Source of the DNA: 54-19 sp038210655
Lineage (GTDB): Bacteria > Chloroflexota > Chloroflexia > Chloroheliales > Chloroheliaceae
Assembly (NCBI GenBank): GCA_038210655.1
Contig: JBBQWM010000009.1
Location: 62,001 to 126,000, forward strand
Length of the DNA: 64,000 bases
Direction: 5' to 3'
Shown here: in pieces, positions 25,195 through 33,426 of the stretch
Numbering within the stretch: the first letter of the stretch is position 1
Layout of the letters: every line of letters starts with the position of its first letter
Translations under genes and position numbers: made by a program
Notes under the pieces: model-generated
What the model was told of the DNA's origin: nothing
The model's database searches: none
Seen by the model: the letters and a program-made list of their open reading frames with translations, nothing else

Positions 25195-25535
25195 AATCGC
25201 TCCTTTCAAGCAGTTTTCGATACATTTCCTGATAAAGTTTAGCGCAGTCTGGTAAACAATCGTGTTAATAACGGTAAAAATTAGCTCAATATCAACCAGA
25301 GGCCAACATGACCACTCATTGAGGACCTATTTAGCTTGAATGATTGACCGCCTTATTATTCTCTGTTATTCTCTAATTGTAGCTCAAAATCCTCTGTTTT
25401 ATTTATCAATTCGTCAGGTGTAGCACAGCCTAGCAGAGCCAGTATATCGGATAGTAATTAAGCTTCGCAAGTTGCCTGCTGACTGGCAAGAGTAAAGGCA
25501 AGAAGCGAAGGATATAACCAGGAAAGATTTGGAAG
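25195..25535. other. Divergent intergenic region, gap / caspase-NACHT gene
   Basis: The 341 bases contain no recognisable repeat element, RNA or clear promoter pair. The segment is AT-rich relative to its neighbours. A short inverted match (AAGCTTCGCAAGTTGCCTGC... GGCAAGAAGCGAAGG) lies just before the caspase-NACHT start. Confidence 0.4.
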
Positions 25536-28500
25536 ATGGCATCTGGAAAGAAAAGGACACGGGTTAAGCGCCTTGCGCTGTGTATCGGGGTTTCCTATTA
25601 TCAGCATTTTAGCTCATTGTCGGGGGCTAATGATGCGATTGAATTGGCTCGGAAGTTGCTCGATCCACGGGTCGGGGAATTTGACCGGGTTCGGTTGGTA
25701 GTAGACGATTTCGACCAGGAGTTGAAACCGGGGGATGCTTTGCCAGCCTTGCCGCACTGGAGAGCGGTTCCGGCAAGGCCGGTTGACCGAAACCGAATTG
25801 AGACGGCGGTTAAGGCGGTTTTTAATGATTATATTTTTGAGCCAGAGGCTTTGCTGGTTATTTTCTTTGCCGGGCATGGCGCACTCGATAATAACGAATA
25901 TTTAGTTTTATTTGGGGCGGATGGGATAACCGACGGGCGTAGTAAGCAGCCAGATGTCTTGCAGGCTTTTAATTGCAACCAGCTTGGTCATTTCTTTATC
26001 GGCAAAAATTCTCCCAAAAATGTGGTGTTGCTGGTGGATGCCTGTTATGCCGGTGGGGTGGCCCAGTTGGGACATAGATTGCAACCTTTTAGCCGGGCTA
26101 ACGATAGCCAATTGCAAAATATTTATTTGCTGGGAGGAGCCAGGGGCAACCAATTGGCGGGCGATGATGGGAGTCACGGCTATTTTACCAGTTGCCTGTT
26201 TGAAGCCTTTAACCAGCGTCCGAATAACGGCTGGATTACGATGGCGAGAATCCAAGAGCATGTAGCCGCGCATCTGCCCGCCGTCAACGGTCAGCAGCAA
26301 CAAATTGAGGGAACTAATCAGTTTGGGAGTAATATTCGGTTGGTAAAGAATCCGTTGTACACAGCAGAGTCGGCGGAATTTTGCGATGAGGTGCAAAGCT
26401 TACTGAAGCTAGATCCGGACAACTGGACGGTTCACGTTAAACCTGGGCAATCGGAGCTACCAAGTTCGTATTTCAATGCGACTTCTGGTTCTGGTTTTAC
26501 TGCGATGCGTTGGGCTGTTTATTGCCTGGATAATGCCGCGGTCGAATTATGGCCTGATCTGGTTAAGCAGGTCGCTATTTATCTTCGACAGATGGAGAAA
26601 GTACATAGCAGGATGCTGGTAACAGCCTTGCCCCTTGATCCGAACTTAAAAGGTGTGGCAGAAGAAACCTGTCCAGACCTCCGATTTACGACCTTTGATG
26701 AGTTGTTGCGAACGAGCATAGATTTCTCGGATTACGATAAAAAGCTGCTCGAGCAGTACTGGGAAGGAGAGCAATGGAATGTAAACTGGCGAGTGCCGCC
26801 GCTAGGCGCGGTATATACAGAGTTGCGAGGCGAAGAACGCCGCCTTATCCCAGTTGGAGGCGAATACTTTGATCCGTCTCAAATACCAGGCACCAAACTA
26901 AGGAAGGTAGAAGAGAAAGTTATTTGGGAGGATCAGTTAGAGAAAGAGGTCTTGAAGTGGTTAGAGACATCTGAAGATAGCCGGATGGTTTTGATCGGGG
27001 GCTATGGTACCGGGAAAACTTCCTTTTGCAAGCATCTGGCGGCCCAGTTGGTAAAGCAGGGCCACCGCCGCAAACCAGTCATTATTCGGTTGGGTGATTT
27101 TGCGGGTAGACATCGGGTAGATTTCCGGGATTTTATGGAGAGCCACTTGAAGGAGGCCGGGGTCAAGGGGGTTACGACCGAAAAGCTGGCAAAATGGGCT
27201 GAAGCAGGACGGCTGGTCTTTATTTTTGATGGATTTGATGAGATGGCAAGCCGTTCCAGCGAGGCAGTAAGACAAAATAATCTAGGTTATATCGAGAAGT
27301 GGGCCGAAATTACGGGAAGCAAAGTGCTGGTGACGACCCGCCCGGAATATTTTTTGAACCGGGCCGAAGAATTTAGTTTGCTAAACAACTATCGGCGGTT
27401 GTATTGTCATCTGCTGCGTCGGGAGCAGATTGATACTTATTTGCAAAAGCGGGTAGCCTGGCACGAAGATCATTCGTCGCCTACTCAAGCCCGCCGGGGA
27501 TGGAAGACTTACCGGGCCTGGATCGACCAAATTTATGACTTGAGCAATTTGCAACACCGCTTTGTGCTGCTGGAAATGATTGTAAAAAATCTGCCGGATT
27601 ATATTGACCAGAAACGCCAGGAGGTAACCCGAGTCGAGCTTTACCAGGATTACATGACTAAAGAGTTGGATGAGCGCAAGGCGGACGATTTGCGGTTTGT
27701 AATTGAACAATTGCCGACAGAACGCCGACTGGAACTATTGGAAGAATTGGCTTTCCAGCTTTACTGTGGGAAAGAGAGCCATAGTGAGCGGAAGTTTACC
27801 GCCGAGGAAGCCTGGGAAGGTCTGCAAAGTTACTTAAAGCTGGCCGAGCGACGAGTTTTACACGACAACTGGAGTAATTTCCTGACTTATTCGTTTTTAT
27901 TACCCGCCGGGGAAGACCAGTTTGAATTTTCGCACAAATCTTTCCTGGAATTCCTGGTAGCCCGCCGCCTGCACCGCCAACTTGAAACCGGGGATTTTTC
28001 GGGGCTGGAGGCACGCAAGCTGACAATGGAAATCGCCGGGTTTTTGGCGGAAATGGAGCCTCCTCTGGAAGCCTTGCTGACTGCCGCCGACCGCCCCGAA
28101 GCTTCGCTGGTATTGGAATATAGCACCGGGCAGGTGCAGTTAGCCGGTCGTCTGTATAAGCTAAACCGCCGGGTGTTGCAAAAGAAGGAAAATCCAGCCA
28201 TTGATGATTCGTATGTTACACGACTGGAATATCAGGTCTTTATAATGGATCAGGCGGCAAAGGGATTTTATTACCAGCCCGATCACTGGCCCACCCAACG
28301 GGTTGAGGACGGCACGGGCCGATTACCCATAGCAGGACTGCTTGATCTTGATGCTGATGCTTTTTGTGATTGGCTGAACGAACGAATGGAAGCGGCAGGA
28401 GAGAGTAAGCAGGAAAAGAAAGAGGAAAATAATAGGATTTACCGCTACCGTTTACCAAACCGAGAGGAAGGCATAAGGGCAGGGCTGATCGGAGACAGCC

Positions 28501-29282
28501 CCAAACTTCGCCCGTGGTGCGGTAAATACCCCTATTTTGAACTATTGGGAGGCAGTAATAAGCCAATGGAAGCGGCGTTGGAAGGGTTGTCCATACCGCC
28601 CGGTTTACCCTCAGCAGGCTATAATTCGCTGGCCCTCGCCCGCGCCCGCGCCCTCAACCTCGCCCTCGACCGCGCCCTCGACCTCGACCTCGCCCTCGAC
28701 CTCGACCTCGCCCGCGCCCTCGCCCTCGACCTCGACCTCGCCCGCGCCCTCGACCTCGCCCTCGCCCGCGCCCGCGCCCTCGACCTCGCCCTCGACCTCG
28801 CCCTCGACCGCGCCCTCGACCTCGCCCTCGACCGCGACCTCGACCTCGCCCTCGCCCGCGACCTCGCCCGCGACCTCGACCTCGCCCTCGCCGTGTATTT
28901 TGGGTTTCCAGAAGTGGCAGAACTATTAAAACGGAGGGAATGGGAACTGGCCCTGGCCGAAATGGAGCGAGTACAAGGAGAAAAAACGGATGAATTAAGT
29001 AAACGCCGAGCCGAATTTTTACTACCTTTGATCAGGATGGCGGTGGCAGGTGAAGATGAGCTAGAGGAGTATCGGCAGGCGCAACGGGCTTTCGCGGCAG
29101 TCTATGGGCGGTTAGTTTATGCAGAACTGGTAAAGATGGAGATAGGGGAGCAGAAGGATTACGGAGAGCTAAAGCAGGCGATGGCAAACCTGTACTGGCG
29201 GGAGCAAATTGTGGAAGCGCGGCGGGCCAACCCGAAATTCCCGGTCTGGGAGACGCTATTGCTGGTCTGTGAGCAGGTCTGA
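25536..29282 (+). CDS. Caspase-NACHT STAND protein with FGE-like segment and (L/R)(A/D) repeat
   Basis: A 1248-residue protein. The N-terminal caspase-like peptidase (about 10-285) has His114 (FFAGHGA) and Cys170 (LLVDACYAGG). A linker domain leads to a NACHT NTPase with Walker A GGYGTGKT (488-495) and Walker B LVFIFDGFDE (Asp565-Glu569). Near 805 FSHKSFLEFLVARRL marks the end of the NACHT helical region. Residues about 895-1025 resemble a degenerate formylglycine-generating-enzyme fold (LEYQVFI, YYQPDHWP, AFCDWLNERM, YRLPNREEG). A repeat of alternating Leu/Arg and Ala/Asp (about 1032-1120) and a helical C-terminus follow. Caspase-NACHT proteins are suicide-type defence or signalling switches; this role is inferred from the domains. 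Standalone gene. Confidence 0.9.
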   Translation: MASGKKRTRVKRLALCIGVSYYQHFSSLSGANDAIELARKLLDPRVGEFDRVRLVVDDFDQELKPGDALPALPHWRAVPARPVDRNRIETAVKAVFNDYIFEPEALLVIFFAGHGALDNNEYLVLFGADGITDGRSKQPDVLQAFNCNQLGHFFIGKNSPKNVVLLVDACYAGGVAQLGHRLQPFSRANDSQLQNIYLLGGARGNQLAGDDGSHGYFTSCLFEAFNQRPNNGWITMARIQEHVAAHLPAVNGQQQQIEGTNQFGSNIRLVKNPLYTAESAEFCDEVQSLLKLDPDNWTVHVKPGQSELPSSYFNATSGSGFTAMRWAVYCLDNAAVELWPDLVKQVAIYLRQMEKVHSRMLVTALPLDPNLKGVAEETCPDLRFTTFDELLRTSIDFSDYDKKLLEQYWEGEQWNVNWRVPPLGAVYTELRGEERRLIPVGGEYFDPSQIPGTKLRKVEEKVIWEDQLEKEVLKWLETSEDSRMVLIGGYGTGKTSFCKHLAAQLVKQGHRRKPVIIRLGDFAGRHRVDFRDFMESHLKEAGVKGVTTEKLAKWAEAGRLVFIFDGFDEMASRSSEAVRQNNLGYIEKWAEITGSKVLVTTRPEYFLNRAEEFSLLNNYRRLYCHLLRREQIDTYLQKRVAWHEDHSSPTQARRGWKTYRAWIDQIYDLSNLQHRFVLLEMIVKNLPDYIDQKRQEVTRVELYQDYMTKELDERKADDLRFVIEQLPTERRLELLEELAFQLYCGKESHSERKFTAEEAWEGLQSYLKLAERRVLHDNWSNFLTYSFLLPAGEDQFEFSHKSFLEFLVARRLHRQLETGDFSGLEARKLTMEIAGFLAEMEPPLEALLTAADRPEASLVLEYSTGQVQLAGRLYKLNRRVLQKKENPAIDDSYVTRLEYQVFIMDQAAKGFYYQPDHWPTQRVEDGTGRLPIAGLLDLDADAFCDWLNERMEAAGESKQEKKEENNRIYRYRLPNREEGIRAGLIGDSPKLRPWCGKYPYFELLGGSNKPMEAALEGLSIPPGLPSAGYNSLALARARALNLALDRALDLDLALDLDLARALALDLDLARALDLALARARALDLALDLALDRALDLALDRDLDLALARDLARDLDLALAVYFGFPEVAELLKRREWELALAEMERVQGEKTDELSKRRAEFLLPLIRMAVAGEDELEEYRQAQRAFAAVYGRLVYAELVKMEIGEQKDYGELKQAMANLYWREQIVEARRANPKFPVWETLLLVCEQV
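28630..28895 (+). repeat. Two-state hexanucleotide repeat inside the caspase-NACHT gene
   Basis: About 44 tandem copies of C(T/G)C-G(C/A)C. Only the second base of each codon varies, giving Leu or Arg, then Ala or Asp. All three plus-strand frames are open through the tract (the +1 shift reads Ser-Thr/Ala-Pro). The tract is much richer in GC than the flanking gene and keeps the reading frame for any whole-unit change in copy number. Confidence 0.9.
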
Positions 29283-29367
29283 GCCTGCCTATAAATTCAC
29301 CTGCTAAGAACCGCTCTCAGCCGGGGCGATTTTTATAGCAATTTTCAGAATTATTGACCCGTTCTTG

Positions 29368-29442
29368 GTAGGGGCGACCCGATGTGGTCGCCCTCGGAGA
29401 CCTAGCACGGTGTTCACGGGCGACCACCAGGGTCGCCCCTAC
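29368..29442. repeat. Family B variant, copy B5 (inverted relative to B4)
   Basis: GTAGGGGCGACCCGATGTGG at the left, the spacer CTCGGAGACCTAGCACGGTG TTCAC, and CGACCACCAGGGTCGCCCCTAC at the right. Its reverse complement matches B4 almost base for base. It lies 86 bases after the caspase-NACHT stop. Confidence 0.85.
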
Positions 29443-29708
29443 CAGTCCGATGTTTTTGCAATTTGCTGTAAAAGAAAGCAAATAGGCTCTTTGAGGTTTA
29501 TGGCATTTGTGAGTATTGGGCCTAACAGGAAAGTATAACAAAACTCTAACGCCGTTGCTCTATCTAACCAGGCTGGGCAGTGCTACAATCTAAATCGACC
29601 GGAGGAAAAGGCCGTCAGGCGGCGATAGACGGTATCCGGCAGGTGTTTCTTACAGGTGACACACAGTGTAGCTGACAAGCCGCGTCGGTTATAGAAAGGA
29701 ACATTAAC
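29443..29708. other. Intergenic region before the DUF4177 gene
   Basis: No gene or known RNA was recognised. The last 100 bases are GC-rich and contain AGGAAAAGGCCGTCAGGC... followed by AGAAAGGAACATTAAC, the ribosome site of the next gene. Confidence 0.35.
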
Positions 29709-30236
29709 ATGAGTGATCGAAATAACGACGCTCCATCGCTCCAGGGGATGTTTGCCCAGGTGCTACGCGAAATCCAGACTGGTATCAGCAAACTGGAACA
29801 GACCGTAGCGCAGGCTAACCAGGCTCCCGCCCGCAATGGCGAAGGCTTTACCGGGCCGTCCTCGGTTCCGGCGGATGCCCCTTCGCAACCTCAAGCAGCA
29901 CCCAAAGCTCCCGTCGCCCCTTATACCGGCCAACGCTGGGAATACAAGGTGGTTTACGTGAATTTCCGGGGCCAAATCTCGTCGGAAGGCGAGCAGGCCA
30001 TTATCGGACGTGGCGAGCGGCGCAGCAGTTTTGTGCGCGAGTACCTCGACGACATCGGCCAGCAGGGTTGGGAACTGAGTGGGGTCAGCCCATTGGGTGA
30101 TACGGAGAATAGCTACTTCGTTTTCAAACGTCCGGCGACCGGTGATCGCCCGACGACGACTTCGACCAATCGCGGCACCCAGCGCGTCCCGGTCGAGGAA
30201 GTGGACGAAGGGGCCGGTGGCGTAGCCCAGCTTTAG
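29709..30236 (+). CDS. DUF4177 domain protein
   Basis: A 175-residue soluble protein. An N-terminal helix (QGMFAQVLREIQTGISKLEQTVAQA) that may form a coiled coil is followed by a Pro/Ala-rich linker. A DUF4177 domain then spans about 76-141: RWEYKVVYVNF at the start, FVREYLDDIGQQGWELSGVSPL in the middle, and YFVFKRP at the end. The tail is Thr-rich and acidic. The family's function is unknown. AAAGGA precedes the ATG and a clear terminator follows the stop, so the gene is monocistronic. Confidence 0.75.
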   Translation: MSDRNNDAPSLQGMFAQVLREIQTGISKLEQTVAQANQAPARNGEGFTGPSSVPADAPSQPQAAPKAPVAPYTGQRWEYKVVYVNFRGQISSEGEQAIIGRGERRSSFVREYLDDIGQQGWELSGVSPLGDTENSYFVFKRPATGDRPTTTSTNRGTQRVPVEEVDEGAGGVAQL

Positions 30237-30296
30237 CCAGGGAGCGTCCGGTTTACTGTTATAAGGTTAAAGACTGACTGATATTTCAAGATAGAC

Positions 30297-30330
30297 AAAG
30301 CCGCTATTCTACGGAGTAGCGGCTCTTTTG
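30297..30330 (+). terminator. Rho-independent terminator of the DUF4177 gene
   Basis: AGCCGCTATT pairs with AGTAGCGGCT around a CTACGG-type loop and is followed by CTTTTG. Confidence 0.7.
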
Positions 30331-30334
30331 ATTA

Positions 30335-30471
30335 ATGCAGAAGTTAGAATGCAGAATGCAGAATGCAGAATAATGAATAATGAATAGCGGGTAAACAGCC
30401 TAAAAGTACACTCCTCTGACGTTTGTTCCTAACATTCTGCATTCTGACTTCTGCATTCTGACTTCTTCTCA
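30335..30471. repeat. Tandem GCAGAAT words forming a long inverted repeat
   Basis: Tandem AATGCAGAATGCAGAATGC (30351-30369), then AATGAATAATGAAT, and 60 bases later the inverse CATTCTGCATTCTGACTTCT. The same words recur at 54037-54065 between purD and purF. Confidence 0.6.
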
Positions 30472-30485
30472 CGCCGAATTGGTAG

Positions 30486-30514
30486 TTGACATATTTCCAG
30501 CTGGATCGTAAAAT
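30486..30514 (+). promoter_or_regulatory. Promoter upstream of the HNH gene leader
   Basis: -35 TTGACA (30486-30491), 17-base spacer, -10 TAAAAT (30509-30514). The transcript would begin near 30521 and carry a leader of about 260 bases before the HNH start. Confidence 0.55.
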
Positions 30515-30520
30515 ATATTG

Positions 30521-30783
30521 CGGTAGGACTGGTTGCCCACCCCAATATGCAGGTAGCCTGGGCCTCCCTTCGGCAACAGCCGGTTGTTGAAGCACCATTT
30601 CCCTCGACCTCGCCGGTCGATCTTAGATAATAGAGTATATTGCTTTCCTTCCAGAGCCGTCGGCCACCTGCTTTGTATACAGGGAGGGCCGATCCAGCTA
30701 GAGTGCTGGCAATGGGCGCGGATTTAGCGGTCACGACGTGATGCAACTGCCACTTGCAGGCACGCCGAGCCAAAAGGATAGTT
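30521..30783 (+). other. Long structured leader or small RNA before the HNH gene
   Basis: No ORF is convincing here. Pairings visible by eye: GCAGGTAGCC (near 30548) with GGCCACCTGC (near 30662); CAACA with TGTTG in the local hairpin CAACAGCCGGTTGTTG; CGACC-TCGCC-GGTCG; TGCAA with TTGCA just before the gene. It matches no riboswitch, tmRNA, SRP or RNase P core motif that I know. Confidence 0.3.
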
Positions 30784-31287
30784 ATGAACAAGGTTCTTGT
30801 CTTAAATGCCACTTACGAGCCAATCAGTTTTGTGTCTCTCAAACGGGCGGTCGTCCTGCTGCTAAAAGAAAAAGCGGAGGTGATCGAAGCGCTGGTCGAG
30901 CGTAGATTGAGAGCGGAAAAGACCTCCTTCCCACACCCATTGGTCATCCGCCTCGTCACTTATGTGCCAGTTCCTCGGTTTTTCAACCTCCCCCTCTCCC
31001 GACGCAGTCTCTTGTCCCGTGACAATTATGCTTGCCAGTACTGTAACTCCACCGAACACCCCCTCACTATCGATCATGTTATTCCCAAATCGAAGGGTGG
31101 TAAAACCGAATGGACGAATGTCGTGGCAGCTTGTGTCGCTTGCAATCGGAAGAAGGGTAATAAAATGCCTGCCGAGGCCAAGATGTTCCCGCGCACCAAA
31201 CCGACCAAGCCGGGCTATATCGCGGTAGTGCTACTGGGACAGGCTAAAGGCAACGAAACCTGGTCGCGTTATATCCGCGCCAGCTAA
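30784..31287 (+). CDS. HNH endonuclease family protein
   Basis: A 167-residue HNH protein. The N-terminal part MNKVLVLNATYEPISFVSLKRAV is typical of the common chromosomal HNH family in Chloroflexota, Cyanobacteria and Deinococci. The nuclease core has CQYCNSTEHPLTIDHVIPKSKGG (Cys pair, then DHV), NVVAACVACNRKKGNK (second Cys pair and Asn-Arg). This gives a zinc-stabilised beta-beta-alpha-metal fold. The cellular role of this family is not established. I choose the ATG preceded by AAAGGATAG; ten further codons upstream are open but lack a ribosome site. A terminator follows the gene. Confidence 0.85.
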   Translation: MNKVLVLNATYEPISFVSLKRAVVLLLKEKAEVIEALVERRLRAEKTSFPHPLVIRLVTYVPVPRFFNLPLSRRSLLSRDNYACQYCNSTEHPLTIDHVIPKSKGGKTEWTNVVAACVACNRKKGNKMPAEAKMFPRTKPTKPGYIAVVLLGQAKGNETWSRYIRAS

Positions 31288-31308
31288 TCGGGGTTAGATA
31301 AGTTGGGT

Positions 31309-31346
31309 AAAGCTCCCCCATCTGGAGGAGCTTCGCTTTCTTTTTT
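31309..31346 (+). terminator. Rho-independent terminator of the HNH gene
   Basis: AAGCTCC pairs with GGAGCTT around CCCATCTGGA, followed by a T-rich tract CGCTTTCTTTTTTG. Confidence 0.75.
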
Positions 31347-31374
31347 GAACTCAGCTTTTTTCTTGATAAAGTGT

Positions 31375-31452
31375 GTAACTACGCAGGCCGAGCGACCAGA
31401 TAGGGTCGCCCCTACAACCGATTTTGGGTAGGGGCGACCCTATCTGGTCGCC
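31375..31452. repeat. Family B palindromic element, copy B6
   Basis: Left end GTAACTACGCAGGCC and inner arms GCGACCAGATAGGGTCGCCC / complement around TACAACCGATTTTGGGTAGG. The right outer end is missing. Confidence 0.8.
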
Positions 31453-31509
31453 TAAAGGGAGCGTGTTAATTATTAGTGCTTCAAGCTCGCCCGCTATTAC
31501 CGACCCGGC

Positions 31510-32007
31510 TTAATAGTCGTGGTCTGTTCCAGGCGCTTCACCGGGCGCAGGCCAGTTAGAAGTTCCGCTCGGAGGCTGTGGCTGGGGCGGATAATAATAA
31601 GGCTGGGACGGTTGGGGTGGATAGTAACCCGGTTGGCTTCCTGGGTTTGAGTAATAATAGGGCGGCATAGCGGCCTGTCGGTTGCGCCGATGATAATGTC
31701 TGCCATAATGCCAGGGATCATGTCTCCAGCGGCGCGACCTCATAAACAAGAACATTACGCCGAAAAACATAATTAGCCACAAGCCGTGATGACTGAACAC
31801 AACCGCTCCGACCAGCCAGATCAAGGCAATCATTCCTATTAATCGCCATACCGGGTGAAAATTAGGTTGGCGATAGTAGCCGTTGGGGGCCGGATAAGGC
31901 GGTGGCGGGTAGGCTCCTTGCGGATTAGGGTTATCATTTGGCGGTAAATCTGTATAGGAGTACATTTGGTTTGTACACTTTCTTACCTTATTCAATTGCC
32001 CTTGCAT
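31510..32007 (-). CDS. Pro/Tyr-rich membrane protein, paralogue-like of the 12.7 kb gene
   Basis: A 165-residue protein. A Pro/Tyr-rich N-terminal third (YPPPPYPAPNGYYRQP) is followed by two hydrophobic segments, VWRLIGMIALIWLVGAVVF and GLWLIMFFGVMFLF. A basic His/Arg-rich stretch comes next, then a Pro/Tyr/Gln-rich tail (PPQPSQPYYYPPQPQPP). The layout resembles the 169-residue protein at 12.7 kb, although the sequences differ. Function is unknown. The ATG at 31965 (MYSYTDL) is an equally possible start; neither has a strong ribosome site. Confidence 0.6.
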   Translation of the reverse strand: MQGQLNKVRKCTNQMYSYTDLPPNDNPNPQGAYPPPPYPAPNGYYRQPNFHPVWRLIGMIALIWLVGAVVFSHHGLWLIMFFGVMFLFMRSRRWRHDPWHYGRHYHRRNRQAAMPPYYYSNPGSQPGYYPPQPSQPYYYPPQPQPPSGTSNWPAPGEAPGTDHDY

Positions 32008-32197
32008 TCTTTACAAGTTTTGAGACCAAGCCTGACGCTATCTAAAATTCAGCCTCGAACCTCTCAAAGTGCAAAAACAGTCTTTGTTAGCCTCAATCGA
32101 AAGGCCATTTGACCTTTACCCCTATTTAGACACCCTACCAAATAAAATTGTTTCAGTGGTTTTTGGGGAATTTGAAAGACAAATCCCCCAATATTCG

Positions 32198-33316
32198 TTA
32201 TTCCTCGCCAGTTTTTAGCTCACGTGCGGAGAGCCAGTTTGGGTTCTTGAACAATTCGTTCAGGCGAGCTTTATCAGCAGGGCCGGGCAGATTGGCTTCC
32301 AGATAAGCCCCAAACTGCTCGGCAGGTAGCACATTGCCTTCCATGTCGTAAGGCTGGCGGGCGTAATCGCCGATTTGCCGGTTGAATTTCAGGTCTGGCA
32401 AAAACAACCTGGGCTGATCTTCCGCCACACTCAGATTGATCCGGTCGAGCAAACGCTGGCATTCGGCCCGAAAAAGGGCGCGGGCGTGTTCGTTCATGTG
32501 TTCCGGGTCGGCTTCTTGCTCAATTTCCCCCTCGTTAAAATGACCTTTCAAGCCCCACACAAAGCCCCAATGGGCGCTCGAAGAATGATCGGTTCCGAAC
32601 AGATCGTAGGCGGTTGGAACCCATTTGTTGATATATTTTTGCAAGAATGCCAACGGGATAACCCCACCCTTGACAATCCGCAATAGCCCGGTATTGCCCG
32701 TTCCCATATGAAAGCTTTCTTCGCGCAGCATCGGGAACATCGAGCGGGCCAACGGTGCAAAGGCGCTATGCGAAAGCATCTTTAGTTGGAATTTGCCGTC
32801 GCGGTCTATAAACTGGGTGAAGGTAAACAGATCGATCCAGTTTTCGATGTCGGTGTTAAAACTGCCTAGCAGCCGATTTTTGGAGAAGGCCCGGCGTTCG
32901 AGCAACTTTTGAGCTTCCAGCTTGCCGCTATCACCGAAATAAGTTACCAGCAAGTGGCTCATCTGCCACCCATGCCGCATTTCTTCGGTCATAATTCGGG
33001 CCAGACTGTAAGCGTCGTATTCGCTTGGTGCGCTCTCAAACAGACGACGCTGCTGCTCGACCGAGGCAAACTCGGTGTCGCCCTGGTAGATAATATAGTT
33101 GAGCAGCGCATCCCGCACCCGTTGTTCGGGTATTTGCGAAACCCGCTCCCATTTCTGGCGGCCTCTATAAGCTCCGAATTCAATCTCAGTGGTCGGTAAA
33201 TCACCGTACTTGGTCTCAAATTTATAATCCCGGACGTAAGGATGCTCGATCCCCATCTCTTTTTTCCAATCGGTAAAGAGATCAACCCAATCGTCGAAAG
33301 TCGAAATGCGGGCCAT
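32198..33316 (-). CDS. BoxB/PaaA-like di-iron oxygenase
   Basis: A 372-residue protein of the phenylacetate/benzoyl-CoA epoxidase family. Blocks shared with BoxB are QGDTEFASVEQQRRLFESAP, SEYDAYSLARIMTEEMRHGW and DRDGKFQL. Di-iron ligands are visible as EEMRH (Glu111/112, His115) and EESFH (Glu199/200, His203). Known BoxB proteins are about 470 residues and epoxidise the ring of benzoyl-CoA with electrons from BoxA. This one is shorter, and no BoxA reductase or PaaB-E subunits are nearby. AAGGAG precedes the ATG. An enoyl-CoA hydratase gene lies 110 bases upstream on the same strand, which fits CoA-ester chemistry. The actual substrate is unknown. Confidence 0.8.
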   Translation of the reverse strand: MARISTFDDWVDLFTDWKKEMGIEHPYVRDYKFETKYGDLPTTEIEFGAYRGRQKWERVSQIPEQRVRDALLNYIIYQGDTEFASVEQQRRLFESAPSEYDAYSLARIMTEEMRHGWQMSHLLVTYFGDSGKLEAQKLLERRAFSKNRLLGSFNTDIENWIDLFTFTQFIDRDGKFQLKMLSHSAFAPLARSMFPMLREESFHMGTGNTGLLRIVKGGVIPLAFLQKYINKWVPTAYDLFGTDHSSSAHWGFVWGLKGHFNEGEIEQEADPEHMNEHARALFRAECQRLLDRINLSVAEDQPRLFLPDLKFNRQIGDYARQPYDMEGNVLPAEQFGAYLEANLPGPADKARLNELFKNPNWLSARELKTGEE

Positions 33317-33337
33317 TGTTTAACTCCTTGGGGGAAT

Positions 33338-33424
33338 TAGAAATTAGATATTAGAAGTTAGAAATCAGAAAGGTTAAATTTCCGGGCTAATTTCTAATAT
33401 CTGATTTCTAATATCTGATTTCTT
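33338..33424. repeat. Inverted tandem words between hydratase and oxygenase genes
   Basis: AGAAATTAGATATTAGAAGTTAGAAATCAGAA on one side and CTAATTTCTAATATCTGATTTCTAATATCTG on the other (each shown here in pieces of the same 11-12 base words) can form a long hairpin between the two genes, possibly separating their expression. Confidence 0.55.
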
Positions 33425-33426
33425 TT

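Noticed and set aside
28537..28929. A Ser/Thr/Pro-Ala repeat protein read in another frame through the hexanucleotide tract
   Set aside because: Open only because the repeat lacks stops in any forward frame. The flanks belong to the caspase-NACHT frame.
25536..29282. Diversity-generating retroelement acting on the repeat tract
   Set aside because: No reverse transcriptase, template repeat or accessory gene in the window. The variation is at fixed codon positions in a tandem repeat, not adenine-specific.
30499..30699. 6S RNA defined by the AGCTGGATCG / CGATCCAGCT pair
   Set aside because: The left arm lies in the promoter spacer, upstream of the predicted transcription start, so this pair cannot close the RNA.
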